The notes beneath the pieces were generated by a model. The model ran no database searches. It saw only the letters and a program-made list of their open reading frames with translations, and was not told the DNA's origin. A DNA stretch of 64,000 nt, from the NCBI GenBank assembly GCA_017654935.2, contig CM065710.1, positions 28,933,334 through 28,997,333 on the forward strand. The letters are read 5' to 3'. Source of the DNA: Phymorhynchus buccinoides. Taxonomy: Eukaryota; Mollusca; Gastropoda; Neogastropoda; Raphitomidae. Made by a program: the position numbers and the translations under genes. Shown one piece after another: positions 46,537 to 58,299 of the stretch (the first letter of the stretch is position 1; every line of letters begins with the position of its first letter).

Positions 46537-48132
46537 TCCTGTTTTTGCATCCAATGTGGTAAATAACTTTGCATTTCCAATCCTAGATGCAACATCATCA
46601 GCTGTGCGCATGGGATAGTGGGGGCGTTGCAAGGCTTTGTTCAAGTCTCTTGGATCGAGGCAGATCCTGATATCACCATTCTTCTTCTTAACTGCAACCA
46701 TCTGCGACACCCATTTTGTTGGCTCAGTTTCTCGTATGATGACGCCTTTCTCTATCATGCTTTCCAGTTTAACTTTTGCTTCCATAGCTTGGGGAACTTT
46801 CTGCGCTGGTTTGATGACCGGGGTGATCTGGGGATTGACTCTCATCCTGTACCTTGTAGGCAATGTTCCAAGTTGGTCGTCGAACAGATCAGCATATGCT
46901 GTCGTGATTTGGTCACGGAGAGGATCTTCTGACCCCATGTTCACTTCGTAGATCCTCTTTTCCAAGCCAATGAGTCGCAGTCGCAGTGCATCATTCAGGC
47001 CTAGGATGGAAGAGGCTTGTCTGTTGATGATATGGAAGGTGATGAGTTCTGTCATATCTCCAATCTTGCAAAGCAGATCTGCTGTACCAGGTGTAGAAAA
47101 TCTGTCGCCTCCGTATGCAACCAGGTTAACAACCCTAGACTTGTTGATTGTTTCATTCTTCTTGACCTTCTGAAACTGTGAGATGGGCAGGACATAGCAT
47201 TTGGCACCCGTGTCAATTTTCAACCGTATGTCACAGGCATTGACAGTGGCTGTGCAATGTATCTCACTGCGGCTTGATGTCTGGTTGACGGTATGGATTT
47301 CGAAGGTTGCCTCTGGGTCATCGTTGTCATCAAAGTTGTCTTCATCAACTGCATTCACAGATCTGTTTCTCAGTGATCTTCGCTTTCCAGACTTGCAAAC
47401 GTTTGCAAAGTGATGCATCTTCATGCATGTATTGCACTTCTTCCCATATGCAGGACATGATTCTTTCCTTGGTGCATGCCTACATCCACAGTAGATGCAA
47501 GGTTTATCAATGCTTGCCCCTTGCTTCAATATGGGAGAAAAAACGTTGACTTCTTGATCAGTTGACACCTGGCTGGTGTGTTTCTCTGCAGCTTCATGAA
47601 TCTGGCAAGTCTGGATCGCTTTGTGGAGGCTCACCTCTCGTTCTTTAAGCAACTGTTTGCGCAGGATGTCTGAGACCACACCGCAAACAATCCTATCCCT
47701 GATGAGGGAGTCCTTCAAGTCTCCAAATTCACATGTGTCTGCTAAGATCCTAAGAGCGGTCACGAAGCTCTGGATGCTTTCAGAAGGTTCCTGGGACCTG
47801 ATATTGAATTTGTGTCTTTCAATGATGACGTTGATCAAAGGATTGCAAAGCTCCCGGAATTTAGCTTTAAGCACCACAACGCTTTCACGGTTTTCAGCTG
47901 CTTGAGTGATGGTCCCCTCTGCGTTTCTTATTTCTGGAGCGTAGGTAAATGTTTTTTCTTTCTCTATGGCTTCTCTGCCTGCCAGATTCAGCAAGATATA
48001 GGCCCTGGTTCGGTCATTCTTACCACCATAAGCAGCCTCAACAAAGATATCGAACTCAGCTTCAAAGTGTCTCCAATTCTCAGCTACATTGCCTTCAAAA
48101 GACAGTGGTTGTGGTTTTCGCAAACAATCCAT
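46537..48132 (-). pseudogene. Gypsy gag-protease-RT N-terminal part
   Basis: Starts ATG at 48132. The gag domain is followed by a cysteine-rich zinc-knuckle-like region (CIYCGCRHAPRKESC, CNTCMKMHHFANVC), then an aspartic protease motif IDTGAKCYVLP, then RT motifs such as VAVKKKNGDIRICLDPRDLN and LFTTLDAKTGF. Immediately after that a one-base shift near 46537 ends the useful frame, although this frame stays open to 46282. Confidence 0.85.
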
Positions 48133-48413
48133 TTTGACGAGCTAGCCAAAAAATATGTACCACTGAACCACGCAGTGCTGCAAAAAAAATCTTGTGCTGC
48201 GACGTCACTGCCACGTGGAGTGTTGTTGGTATCGGAGTATGCAAATTTGCATTGAACAAACGCTGGTTATCGAATCACACCGATTAGATCTATACAGTCA
48301 GTGACAAACAGTGTCCAATGTTTATCAATTCAACGATGAGCTACTGACTTGATCGTAGGCTGTGTTAACATGACGATTGCATCGTGGGCTGGTTCGTTTT
48401 ACTTCTGACACCA

Positions 48414-48565
48414 TGTAACGATGTCTGCCATACAAGCAACAGACGAAGACCAGATGACAATTCCAGACAGTGTTTACTCGACTCTCCGAGGTGCAGTACA
48501 TGTCTGCCGGCCCACGCCGTCTGTCCACCCCAAACTATACAAATAAAGAACTTAACTGTTTCACA
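48414..48565 (-). repeat. 5' LTR of the Gypsy element
   Basis: 152 bp; followed by TSD TTAGT at 48566-48570. It ends only 54 bp before exon 2 of receptor D. Confidence 0.93.
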
Positions 48566-48619
48566 TTAGTTATAAGCACCTTGGATATCAAAATCCTTAT
48601 CCCAATGCTTTTGTTTTAG

Positions 48620-48927
48620 GTGTGTTACAGTCCCCAGGATGGCACCCCAAAGCTGGTGTGATGCACCCCAAGTTTCTTGGCAGAATTGTCAGTGAACACA
48701 AGATGTACATCCCTGGTGGCCACATCGCAATGAACAGCTTCATATATTATTTCAAAAATGCACAACGACACATAGCTTTCATCTATCAGAACAGGTACTA
48801 CTACTCGTATTCATTTATGGAGCCTTTCCTGTTTTCTGGCAGCACACATCCAGTGGTTTTGCAGTACCGGGTATACATTCGTGACCTGCCCGATCCAGGA
48901 TTCCGGTTTCTCTTTAGCGTCCACAAG
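48620..48927 (+). CDS. Receptor D exon 2: second CUB-like domain
   Basis: The acceptor TTTTGTTTTAG at 48619 gives (G)VLQSPGWHPKAGVMHPKF in the phase set by exon 1; a nearer CAG at 48630 would break the frame. The exon ends HKV donor AAG|GTGAGG in phase 0. The opening G-V-L-Q-S-P-G-W and closing GFRFLFSVH follow CUB domains (G.I.SP.Y ... GF...F). It is homologous to B's two exons 21102-21243 and 20811-21021. A Gypsy LTR ends 54 bp upstream, so branch point and polypyrimidine tract must fit in that space. Confidence 0.8.
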
Positions 48928-50440
48928 GTGAGGATGGTGGTGAATTTGAAGTCTGATGTATATTGTATCAGTCATGTCCCTAGGCCCAGGTCATTTTAGG
49001 ACTATGTCATAGGACATACCGTAGTCTATTAACATTAAGAATATCCTGTTTTCCTTGTCAGGACAAATGTCCCATTAAAATTTAGCTCAGGAAGTCTTTG
49101 TCCTGCTGGTTTCTGCAAGAGCCAGAACATTTTGCCCTCTTGATTTTCTTGTTTGAGGACAGTTTGCCCTGTCACTTTTCCATCCTTTATGTTGCATCAC
49201 TGATATTGAGAAAGAACATGCATGTAATGTAATAGCCCTGCATCTGCATGGGGTTGGATTAATGTGCTGCCCCCTATAGTGACGGATCCCAGAAGTCAGC
49301 TACTTGTGAACAATAGCAATTGTTCGGAAATAGGTAAGGGGAGCAATTTCACGTCACATTTTGCAAGTTCTATCGGTTTACTGATACCGTCCACCCCTCA
49401 TTTTTCTAAAAAATGTGTTTTGAAGTCGCTGACTCGCATCCTGCGATTTCAAGCTTCACCGCCATGCCGCCATTGTTGCTATGGTTTTTACCGAGTAAGT
49501 CGAAGTAATTAACTCTAATTTTCACGAAGTGCTCTCCCCTAGTTTTTTTGTGTCTATTGTGTAGCTGCTCTCCTTGGGGTAATTCCATCACTAGGCTATG
49601 ATTGGGCATTTGATTGTGTAGCATGCTGAGGCCCCCATCACACATAATGAAGACCCTGCTACGATATCATGATGCGCAAAATGTCAGTAGATTGTGGCGA
49701 GGTTGTGGAAACCCTCCAGTTTGATGGCAACCACAGTGCTCACGATGTACCGAGGAGAACTGAGGAGTTGCTGGTCGAGACATCCTCATTAGTGCGGGCC
49801 CAGGGGCGGACCAAATGATTCGTAGGGGGGGGGGGGGGGTCCATGGGAGTCCAGGGAGCTGCATAGGTCCTAAGTTAAGGTGTAGTGGCCTTGCGGGGGC
49901 TCAGGGGGCGAAGCTTGCGGAAACGATTGCAACTTAGTTTTTAGTAAAGCAAACATCGCGACATTTTCTTACTTTGTACCTTTGTATAAGGTACATGCTT
50001 GGGGCAAAGCGGGGGTTTCCCGAACACCCCCCACCCCCAGATCCTCCCCTGGAGCCCTACGCTGCCGCTATTCTCTCAATGCTCTGCCACGACCATGCAT
50101 ATGCATGGTTGTCCCAGTTCTCACAACGCAACCACCAGGCTGTTTCTGCTCTCACTATGATCTCGACACGCTTCCTTTTCCACCACGAACTCCCTATAAT
50201 GGCTTTTGAGCATTTTCAATACACCATATACTAAGACCACGACAATGCTATGCTCAACCACGTTCTGTCTGATCCGCTTTGGCTGATCTTTGAAGTCGTA
50301 GCAAGGTCGTGGCCTGAATCTGATTATATACGCTGAGCTGTCCTTCCGGACACTTATACAGCGTTGTGCATTGCGGCAGGAAGGAAAACAAACAAAACTA
50401 AAGATCAACAGAAAACCAAAGAGACAAAAAGTAGATGTCT
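48928..50440. other. Intron sequence with repeat fragments, no gene
   Basis: Intron 2 of receptor D. It contains a stretch near 49310 similar to 33975, a poly-G tract at 49827-49840, and a region of GC-rich repeat-like text at 49790-50060 (GGGGCGGACCAAATGATTCG) that looks mobile but that I cannot assign. Confidence 0.5.
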
Positions 50441-50535
50441 CCCCAGCGTTTCATGACTCAGGTCAGGCCAATCCGGCTACCGTAGAGGCCCCCCGGGGAC
50501 AACCCCCGACCGGCACAGCCCCAACCTTCAGCCTA
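50440..50535 (-). repeat. 3' UTR fragment of the CR1-like LINE family
   Basis: GGCCAATCCGGCTACCGTAGAGG ... CCCCCGACCGGCACAGCCCC closely matches 39515-39575 of the LINE. It could also be a SINE that borrows the LINE tail. Confidence 0.6.
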
Positions 50536-50629
50536 TATGTGACGGGGATGTAACTTATGGCTAGGTCAATGTAATGTTGTGGAAAAGCTTCAGCAGGAAA
50601 CTGGGATATCAAACACTTGTACACAAATA

Positions 50630-51136
50630 CAGTCGAACCTCAGCATGCGACCACCGTACAGATTGGTCAAAATTGTGCATAATCGCGAGATGGTCGTTAT
50701 ACTGGAGACTGTTTCAGTAATGCACAAGAAGAGACGAGACTGGGGGCCGTTTCACAAGGGCTAACGTTGCGTTGCGCTCGCTCAAATCGGCAAAAAACGG
50801 TCTAAGAAACTACCTTCGTTTGCCGATAGTTCGCGTGGCGTTTTGTTCTTACCAAACACCGAGCAAGCGGTGAACTATCTGGAACTAGTAGGGGGTGAAT
50901 ATGTTTCTTGTTGTTGATTGGTCCGTTAAAGTTTTTTTTTTTTTTTTTTTTACCAATCAGACAAGAGCTTGTAACATTCTTCCGCGAACGTTTTCTAAAG
51001 CGTTTCTTAGGCCCCGTTTGGCGTAAGCATTATTCGCGCGGCGACCGTTATGTAGAGAAATTCGACCCATAATATAACTGTCCCGAGTACCAGGTTGTCC
51101 GCGATACCGGGGTGTCCGTTAAGTGGGGTTCGACTG
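50630..51136. mobile_element. Pogo/Tigger-like MITE
   Basis: TA then CAGTCGAACCTC at the left, and GGGGTTCGACTG then TA at the right; 507 bp. The text next to the right end (GGGTGTCCGTTAAGTGGGGTTCGACTG) is typical of pogo-group ends. The interior has a further inverted pair about GGGCTAACGTTGCG and CGCGAACG. No transposase. Confidence 0.75.
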
Positions 51137-51959
51137 TACACGCATACGCATAATTATAAGTCTGTACCGTGCCCTTTACAAGATCACTTAAAATGGGGAA
51201 AATATATTTGAATGTCTTGCAGAGGAGGATTGAAGAGGTCGTGAAGCTGTTTGTGTTACGAAGTGGACACGATTTTGCCTGACTAACTGCACAGACCCAA
51301 AACTGCTCATTTCACAAAAGCAGGAATGGTTTTGTTTGTTTCATGACACTAGAAAACTTGTCACTTGCTCCATTTCTTCTTAAATCTTCTTCTTCGATCG
51401 CTCAGACAGTTTCCTGTCAATTATGAGCGCAGATGCATCAGGCTGCCATTATGCGCCTAATTAAGAAATAGTTAGGCCCAGCAAATTCGACATCGTCTGA
51501 GGAAATCTTTTTGAATGTGTTTCTGAAAAAAAAAGGCAGGAAAATGGACCATGCAGTAATTAAGGCAGAAAGATAGTAGATGACAGTAAGCAAAGGGATC
51601 GGAAAGACAGAGTCAAAGAGAGTGACAGATTAGAGGAAGTTGCAAGCACAGAACTTCCAGAAGGTGGGGGAATTACTTATGCCAAAGAACACCTACCCTC
51701 CGGTATCCCCCCGGGCCCCAGGGGGGACTTGCTCCATTTTAAATCGACAAACATCTTCATAAATTCGTCATAGGCCTAATACAAACGTTCGCAAATTTAG
51801 TGTTGCATAAAGATTTATAACTGTCATGATATTCTGTTCATATGTAATGTATTATGAGTCTATGGCATGTTTGTTTAACCAGCCACAAAGCGAAGCTGGT
51901 AACGTTTTCACTGATGTTTGTCTGTTTGTTCCTGACTATGTATGTACGTATGTATGTAG

Positions 51960-52200
51960 GGTACACTTAAGGATAGAGATTTCTATCTCAAGGGCACATA
52001 ATCCGAAAGCTATAAAACTTTCAACATGGATACTGCTGGTAGAGAGCTATAACTGTATGCTATTAGGGTACACTTATTGATATAGTAGGCCTACCTCTTA
52101 AGGATAGAGATCTCTATCTCAAGGGCAGATAATCTGAAAGCTATAAAACTGTCAACATGGATACTGCTGGTAGAGAGCTATAACTGTATACTATAATTAC
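51960..52200. repeat. Tandem duplication of about 135 bp
   Basis: TTAAGGATAGAGATTTCTATCTCAAGGGCA ... GGTAGAGAGCTATAACTGTATGCTAT at about 51966-52065 recurs at 52098-52195 with few changes. Intron 2 of receptor D. Confidence 0.85.
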
Positions 52201-52909
52201 AAGATAAGGTTTATGCTTTTGGCTTAATAGTAAGAAAACGTTTTTCTTCAAAAGGTACGAATTACAAGACATGTTACAGAATTCGTACCACCAAGTTACT
52301 GATATCGTACCAGGGGGTCCATAGCACTAATTCAACTGTCGGATTCTCGTGACTTGGCTTTAACTATAGGCCTAGGCCATTGTTTCTTCTAATTTTTCCA
52401 GTTAGTTTCTGTGACGTCGAAATAAATCTTATGTCATTTTCTCATCCAAAGTTTGAAGTCACTTAAAACAGAATTTTGAATGCATTTTTGACGCTGCGCC
52501 ATTGAAAAGACGAAGGAGGTACGAATTACATGACAGAGGTACGAATTGCATATTCATGGCTCAATTATTTTTGCTTTGAATATTTTAATGTACAAAATGG
52601 ACAACATTGACCCTAACACTTTAAAGATTTGTTGAGTGGCATTTAGAGTTTTAATTTTTGTATTCGTGCATTGAATAGTAAATTTAAAAAAAAGCATTAC
52701 CACAAAATAACATCAGATGCTGCCAAAATGAATTTTCGTTTGACTTACAAACGGTTTTCCGCTTTGCTGCTTTTTGGTTGTGATAAAATATTACCAATTC
52801 ATTGTCCAAACTTCACACACAATTATTAACCTTCAATCGTCTACCGTTTGCTAGGAAACCAGGTGATACGAATGGCATGACAGGTACTATATCAATAAGC
52901 CTCCCCTAT

Positions 52910-53131
52910 ATATGTATGTATGTATGTATGTAAGTATGTATGTATGTATGTATGTATGTATGTATGTATGTATGTATGTATGTATGTATGTATGTATGTA
53001 TGTATGTATGTATGTATGTATGCATGCATGCATGCATGCATGTATGTCTGTATGTATGTGTGTATGTATGTATGTATGTATGTATGTATGTATGTATGTA
53101 TGTATGTATGTATGTATGTATGTATGTGTGT
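52910..53131. repeat. GTAT tetranucleotide microsatellite
   Basis: About 220 bp of GTAT with a GCAT patch in the middle (53022-53041). It ends 31 bp before the acceptor of D exon 3. Frames over it (MYVC repeats) are artefacts. Confidence 0.95.
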
Positions 53132-53162
53132 AATGACTTTCTGATTAATAATTATCCACCAG

Positions 53163-53539
53163 GCTTCAAACGCACCGAAACAAACGAACACAATTAAGTG
53201 GAACTGTTCATCAGACAACTGGTCCACCTTCAAACTCCACCTGGCCTGCAACCTGTTCACAGAATGTGAGGATGGCAGAGATGAAGACGAAAACTGCGAC
53301 CATCCAACCTGTCACAATGGGGGAGGAATTGAGATCAGCGGACGGTGCTACTTTGTCGGTTTGGTGAAGGAGCGTGTGTTTTGGTTCAAACTCATCGCCA
53401 ACTGTGAAGCCAGGGGCATGCAGACAGCCAGCTTGGGTTCTGCGCGTGAGTTTGACACCGTTCTGGGTGCGTTGTGGACATACAAGCAGTTTAACGTGTT
53501 CTTCGGTATGTTTACCCCGCCTGTGGATCTTGCTAACTA
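53163..53539 (+). CDS. Receptor D exon 3: LDLa end and N-terminal half of C-type lectin domain
   Basis: The acceptor TATCCACCAG at 53162 is in phase 0 after exon 2. The exon ends AACTA|GTAAGT in phase 2. At 377 nt it is exactly as long as B's exon. It encodes KWNCSSDNWSTFKLHLACN then ECEDGRDEDENC (LDLa), and HPTCHNGGGIEISGRCYFVG ... SLGSAREFDTVLGALW (lectin start). A stronger-looking GTATGT at 53506 would leave phase 1 and does not fit exon 4, so I reject it as the main donor. A second candidate acceptor at 53198 is also in frame. Confidence 0.85.
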
Positions 53540-53682
53540 GTAAGTAGTGTCTTCTGGAGTTCTTGTATTCCATAGATAAGTCTACATACACAAGCGTGTG
53601 TACATACATATTATGCTGCATTCAAACAAAATAATTAAAGTGTTGATTGTGGCCACACATAGCTAAGAAGAAGAACATCTGC

Positions 53683-53687
<5 letters not shown>

Positions 53688-53773
<86 letters not shown>
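53688..53773. repeat. CT microsatellite
   Basis: Pure CT, about 86 bp, in intron 3 of receptor D. Confidence 0.95.
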
Positions 53774-53775
<2 letters not shown>

Positions 53776-54029
53776 ATGGGCTTTTTGACCTGTCTTACAC
53801 AAGTAATGGTAGTAGAAGAAGTAAATTGTAGTGAAAGATGTGTTTTTCATCCAATTATTTGTTTATTTGGTTGGTTAGTTTTCTATTTGTGTGTGTTTTA
53901 ATTGCTGATGTTGATGCTCTGACTACCATGTCCATAATGTTCATTACATTTTATAGTAGTAGTTATGTATTGCATGTTTAGAACCAAGGACAGAATGGAA
54001 GACTAGGCCCAGCCTAAATTCTTTTCCTT

Positions 54030-54320
<291 letters not shown>

Positions 54321-55036
54321 GGACACATTTAGTAAACAAACCAAACACATAGAACACAAACGGCTGTCTACAATCTTGAAACGAACTGGACCATTTAAAA
54401 ATTAACAGTTCAAATGACTGACAGGATGGATGTCATGTGTCAGCTTTCAAACCAATTTCAATTGTTGCATTTCCTACATCTGTAGGAGAATGTTGAGTTC
54501 CTCAAAACCCTGTGCGTTTTTCTGTCTCTTCCGTGTGTCTATCCGCATTCATAGCTCTACTGAAAGTACTGAATCAATCATTGTGGAAAATGGCTGAATG
54601 ATGTCCATTATGTTGGCTTTACTAAATGGCAAACTGAACGCGCCAACGCTCATTGGAGAGAAAACAAAAGCTAAATATTTTTTAATAAAATGATGAACAC
54701 CATGAACATTTGGAAATATAAAAGATGCGGAAATTGTTAACTAGCAATTGGGATAAAAACCCTATGGGCAGAATGCTTGCAAATCCACCTCAAATGTACC
54801 ACTGGACACTGTTTCAGTGAGAGAGTATGTGATTTCAGTTTATTGTTAAGTATTCTTCTTTTCGTAGGTGGATTAACAAACCAAAGCAGAAAACTGAAAG
54901 TTATATTAGTGTTTTATGGTTTTATTTTGCACAACCTAGACAGTTAACTGTTCATCAGATTTCCTAAAAGCAAAACTACTGCATTAAAATGTTCAATAAG
55001 TTTTTCTGACTTTGCAAGAAAACGTGTGCGTTACAG

Positions 55037-55634
55037 CTATCGCCTGACGCCAATTTGGGCAGACAAAACAGTAGCCTATTCTTTGCTGTACTACACTTCT
55101 TCCTTTTTTCTACCAATTTTTAAGAGTTTATGCGGAGTTCTTAGAGGTTGGCCAGGGTCCAGTGAGGTTCCCCCCAAATCCCTCTTTCTGAGAGCGTGCA
55201 CTGCCAGAGCAGACAAATCATCTGTGTATCTGTGTGAACACAACAAACCTTCCCCTTCTCAGTCTGCTCAACCCACAGAATCTGTGACACTGGCCACCCT
55301 GAACACAGACAACACCAGAGCAGGGTTGACGGTTTGTCCTTCTAACCACACGGTTCACCGTTTTCTGGCTTGTGATTCCACCAGCCATTGCTGGGCCCAA
55401 GACTCCCTGTTCTACGGAAACAGCCCCGAGTCCTGGGATATCCCGTCATCCCTCACGTGTCCGGTGACAATGACGTCACTTCCTCCTTCCTACGGGTGTC
55501 GTGCAGGGGGGCAGAGAGTTCCTTACAGCCTGGTCTGTGACCATCGTCAGGACTGTGTGGACAACAGTGATGAAGACTTCTGTGTTCACCGGCCCTGTCC
55601 TTTGCACACGATCAGATGCCCCAGCAATAAGCAG
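55037..55634 (+). CDS. Receptor D exon 4: lectin C-terminal half, linker and LDLa
   Basis: The acceptor GCGTTACAG (55036) supplies the third codon base needed after exon 3. The frame reads YRLTPIWADKTVAY ... CTARADKSSVYLCEHN, closing the lectin-like domain; then a Ser/Thr-rich linker, CPSNHTVHRFLACDSTSHC, and an LDLa (YSLVCDHRQDCVDNSDEDFC), and the first half of another LDLa (CPLHTIRCPSNKQ) that exon 5 completes. The donor CAG|GTATAT is in phase 0. The DxSDExxC calcium-binding pattern of LDLa repeats is present. The matching region of C has a one-base insertion. Confidence 0.85.
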
Positions 55635-55807
55635 GTATATATATTGCAGTACCTCCAGGATCGACCCACTATCTTCACTTGTATTTCAATGCCCCATATG
55701 TACCTATACCTCCTGGTCGGAGCACGTTAAATACATTTTCTTCAAGCAGGATCGTTGTAATTAATTAGCGATGGGAGAAAAAGAAAGGGAAGGTAGTGCC
55801 GAAAAAC

Positions 55808-55852
<45 letters not shown>
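55808..55852. repeat. GA microsatellite
   Basis: Short AG tract in the last intron of receptor D. Confidence 0.9.
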
Positions 55853-55855
<3 letters not shown>

Positions 55856-56031
55856 TTGGTTTTAAAGAATTGTTTTCTAAACCCATTCACACTTTCATAG
55901 TCACAGAAGGGATGGTTAAGCCAACACACCATGACATTTGTACACTGTCTTCATTATTAAAGTGCAACTTGGCAAAAGATTTTCTTGAAAACAGAATTTA
56001 GTGAAACGATGGTATTGGTATATTTGCACAG

Positions 56032-58122
56032 TGTTACAGCCCTACTGAGAAGTGTGATGAACAGACTGACTGTTTGAGTGCTGAAGATGAAAAGTGTAGG
56101 TGGTCGCTTTCCGTAACTTCTTTCAGATTTTTCAAAGAACCGGGATACTACATTCGCAGAGATTGTTCGTCGTGTTACAATGTGATCCCTCCTCCCCCTC
56201 CAACAGTGATCACATTCAACAAGCACCAGGTTTCGATGCTTCCCTTTAACTTGATTCCTGGTGCTCCAGGAGACTTATGTCCAGAAACACACTTCCAGTG
56301 CCATGAGGGTCACTGTGTTCCAGTGTTCACCAGGTGCAATGGGGCCTATGACTGCCCAGACAAACAGGATGAATCAGGCTGTGACCACGTTCAGTGTCCA
56401 GGGTACTACCGCTGTCATGGCTCTTCCAACTGTCTGCACCCTTCCCACCTGTGTGACGGCATGTACCACTGTCCACAGTCTGATGATGAACTGTTCTGTG
56501 ACCTGCACTGCCCCATGGTGTGCACGTGCCATGGCCTGGCTTTCACGTGCCCTGGCTGGTTCCCTGCTGACCGGTATCCAGAGCTGAGATACCTGAAAGC
56601 TCGTGGCAGTGGGATGAAGATGGAGCAGCTGACGTCCAACGTGATGCTGGTCTACCTCAGCCTGGCCAGCTACCAACTGTCTGTCCTGGGAAACTTCTCC
56701 TTCCCCAACCTGGTCACCCTGGACCTCAGTGACAACCACATCACCTCTCTCACCAATGTTTTACAGGGAATGGGTAACCTACAGGTTTTGTTTCTCTCCA
56801 ACAATCCCCTGTCTGACTTCTTACAGGAAGACACTTCACAAAGCCATGGTCACACAGACGTTGTCTTGGAACAGGTTAGTATTCTATACCTGTCAGGAAT
56901 CAGTCTTCCCACATTCAGTTTAAGAGTAGGGACTCTGTTCCCTGGTGTCCAGAAACTGAATGCTTCAGGTTGTGGCACACGTAGCATCTTGGAACAAAGC
57001 TTTGGGCTGATGACACATCTCCAAGCATTGGACATGACAGGCTGTGTGCTTGATGACATTCAAAAAGATATTTTCCAATGTTCAACACCACTTGAAGAGG
57101 TGCATGCTGACAACTATAAACTCTGCTGCAGTGCTAGGAAAATACATCATTTTGATGTCCATAATTGCCATGCTCCCAAGAGTGAACTCTCGTCATGCAC
57201 TGACTTACTTCAGTCCAATGTGTACCGAGGAGTGTTAGTGATGTTTTCCTTACTTGCCATATTGGGCAATCTTGTCAGTGGTGCATTTCGCATAGTGAGC
57301 ATGAAACAAGGAGGAGCCACAGGCTTCAACGTGTTTGTGGTTCACCTGTGTGTGTCCGACTTTCTAATGGGACTGTACCTAGCAGTGATAGGAGTGGCTG
57401 ACAGGGTATATCAGGACATCTATGTCTGGCAGGACGTGTCGTGGAGACACAGTGCAGTGTGTCAGCTGGCAGGTTCTCTGGCAATGCTTTCCTCTGAAGT
57501 GTCTGCCTCTATAGTCTGCCTCATCACGCTGGATCGTTTCCTGGCTGTGAAATTCCCCCTGAAATTTCTAAACTTCAACGGTGTTCAAGCACAAGTGGTG
57601 AGTAGTGTGTGCTGGTTTATAGGCATTGTGCTGGCCGCTGTTCCTGTGTTCCCCAGTCACGCGCACTGGGAGTTCTACAGTCAGACAGGCATCTGCATCC
57701 CTCTGCCAATAACCAGAAAACAGTTCGCTGGGCATGAGTACGTCTTTGCTATCATGATTATTCTGAACTTTGTCTTATTCCTTTTTATTGCAGTGGGTCA
57801 AACCAGTATACTTTACTCCGTGAAAACCAATAAGATGTCAGTTGCACGAACAAACAAGAAGTCACATGATACTAATATGGCTCAACGCCTGTTTACCATT
57901 GCCATGTCAAATTTTCTGTGCTGGTTCCCCATCGGTCTGCTGGGTGTCCTGGCCTCTCAGGGCGTGCCTGTGTCTGGAGAGGTCAACGTTGCCATGGCAA
58001 TCTTCATCTTACCCCTGAACTCTGCCATCAACCCTTTCCTGTACACCCTGAATGTGTTGATGGAGAAACGACGTCAGGTCAACGAGGACACACTGCTCCA
58101 ATGGATTGAAACACAGAGATAA
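56032..58122 (+). CDS. GRL101-like LDLa-LRR-7TM receptor, copy D, last exon
   Basis: The acceptor TTTGCACAG is in phase 0, giving 696 residues plus stop. It opens with CYSPTEKCDEQTDC, completing an LDLa; two further LDLa repeats (CPETHFQC, CPGYYRCHG), a cysteine cap (CPMVCTCHGLAFTC), LRRs (FPNLVTLDLSDNHITSL, GNLQVLFLSNNPLSD), a C-cap, and seven helices. Canonical class A motifs are all present: GN in helix 1, SDFLMG in helix 2, LDRFLAV after helix 3, CWFP in helix 6 and NPFLY in helix 7. So it should couple to G proteins, with a large multi-module ectodomain as ligand binder. The full D protein would be 1,328 residues. It is the only copy here that looks both complete and signalling-competent. 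Confidence 0.93.
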   Translation, partial: CYSPTEKCDEQTDCLSAEDEKCRWSLSVTSFRFFKEPGYYIRRDCSSCYNVIPPPPPTVITFNKHQVSMLPFNLIPGAPGDLCPETHFQCHEGHCVPVFTRCNGAYDCPDKQDESGCDHVQCPGYYRCHGSSNCLHPSHLCDGMYHCPQSDDELFCDLHCPMVCTCHGLAFTCPGWFPADRYPELRYLKARGSGMKMEQLTSNVMLVYLSLASYQLSVLGNFSFPNLVTLDLSDNHITSLTNVLQGMGNLQVLFLSNNPLSDFLQEDTSQSHGHTDVVLEQVSILYLSGISLPTFSLRVGTLFPGVQKLNASGCGTRSILEQSFGLMTHLQALDMTGCVLDDIQKDIFQCSTPLEEVHADNYKLCCSARKIHHFDVHNCHAPKSELSSCTDLLQSNVYRGVLVMFSLLAILGNLVSGAFRIVSMKQGGATGFNVFVVHLCVSDFLMGLYLAVIGVADRVYQDIYVWQDVSWRHSAVCQLAGSLAMLSSEVSASIVCLITLDRFLAVKFPLKFLNFNGVQAQVVSSVCWFIGIVLAAVPVFPSHAHWEFYSQTGICIPLPITRKQFAGHEYVFAIMIILNFVLFLFIAVGQTSILYSVKTNKMSVARTNKKSHDTNMAQRLFTIAMSNFLCWFPIGLLGVLASQGVPVSGEVNVAMAIFILPLNSAINPFLYTLNVLMEKRRQVNEDTLLQWIETQR

Positions 58123-58299
58123 AAGACAAAATCTACGTTTTCAAGAAACAAGTGCGAAATCTTTCAGTATCCATGTCAATTAACTGTCTAAAAAAGATTG
58201 AGTGTCTCTTCCATAGATTGAGATGTATTTCGAGAGAAACTATCGCACACCTGAGACAGACAGACCGAAAAACATACAAGAATTCTCCATGGCGGAGAT

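Larger units (their letters stand above)
43373..48565 (-). mobile_element. Gypsy-class LTR retrotransposon, nearly complete
   Basis: 5,193 bp, with 152-bp LTRs at 43373-43524 and 48414-48565 and the 5-bp target duplication TTAGT on both sides. Read on the minus strand, the LTRs start TGTG and end ACA. A primer-binding site starting TGGTGTCAGAAG follows the 5' LTR, and a purine run AGAAGGAAGA precedes the 3' LTR. Internal order gag, protease, RT, RNase H, integrase is that of Gypsy/Metaviridae elements, probably the Mag group. LTRs differ at only a handful of sites, so it is young. It lies antisense in D's first intron. Confidence 0.93.

Noticed and set aside
45140..48255. Plus-strand frames of 60-150 codons across the LTR element
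   Set aside because: Antisense shadows of gag, RT and integrase.
48631..48927. Acceptor at CAG 48630 for D exon 2
   Set aside because: It does not fit the phase-1 donor of exon 1 and gives an early stop; TTTTAG at 48619 does fit.
53211..53621. 136-codon minus-strand frame
   Set aside because: Antisense to D exon 3, whose sense frame has clear LDLa and lectin features and phase agreement.
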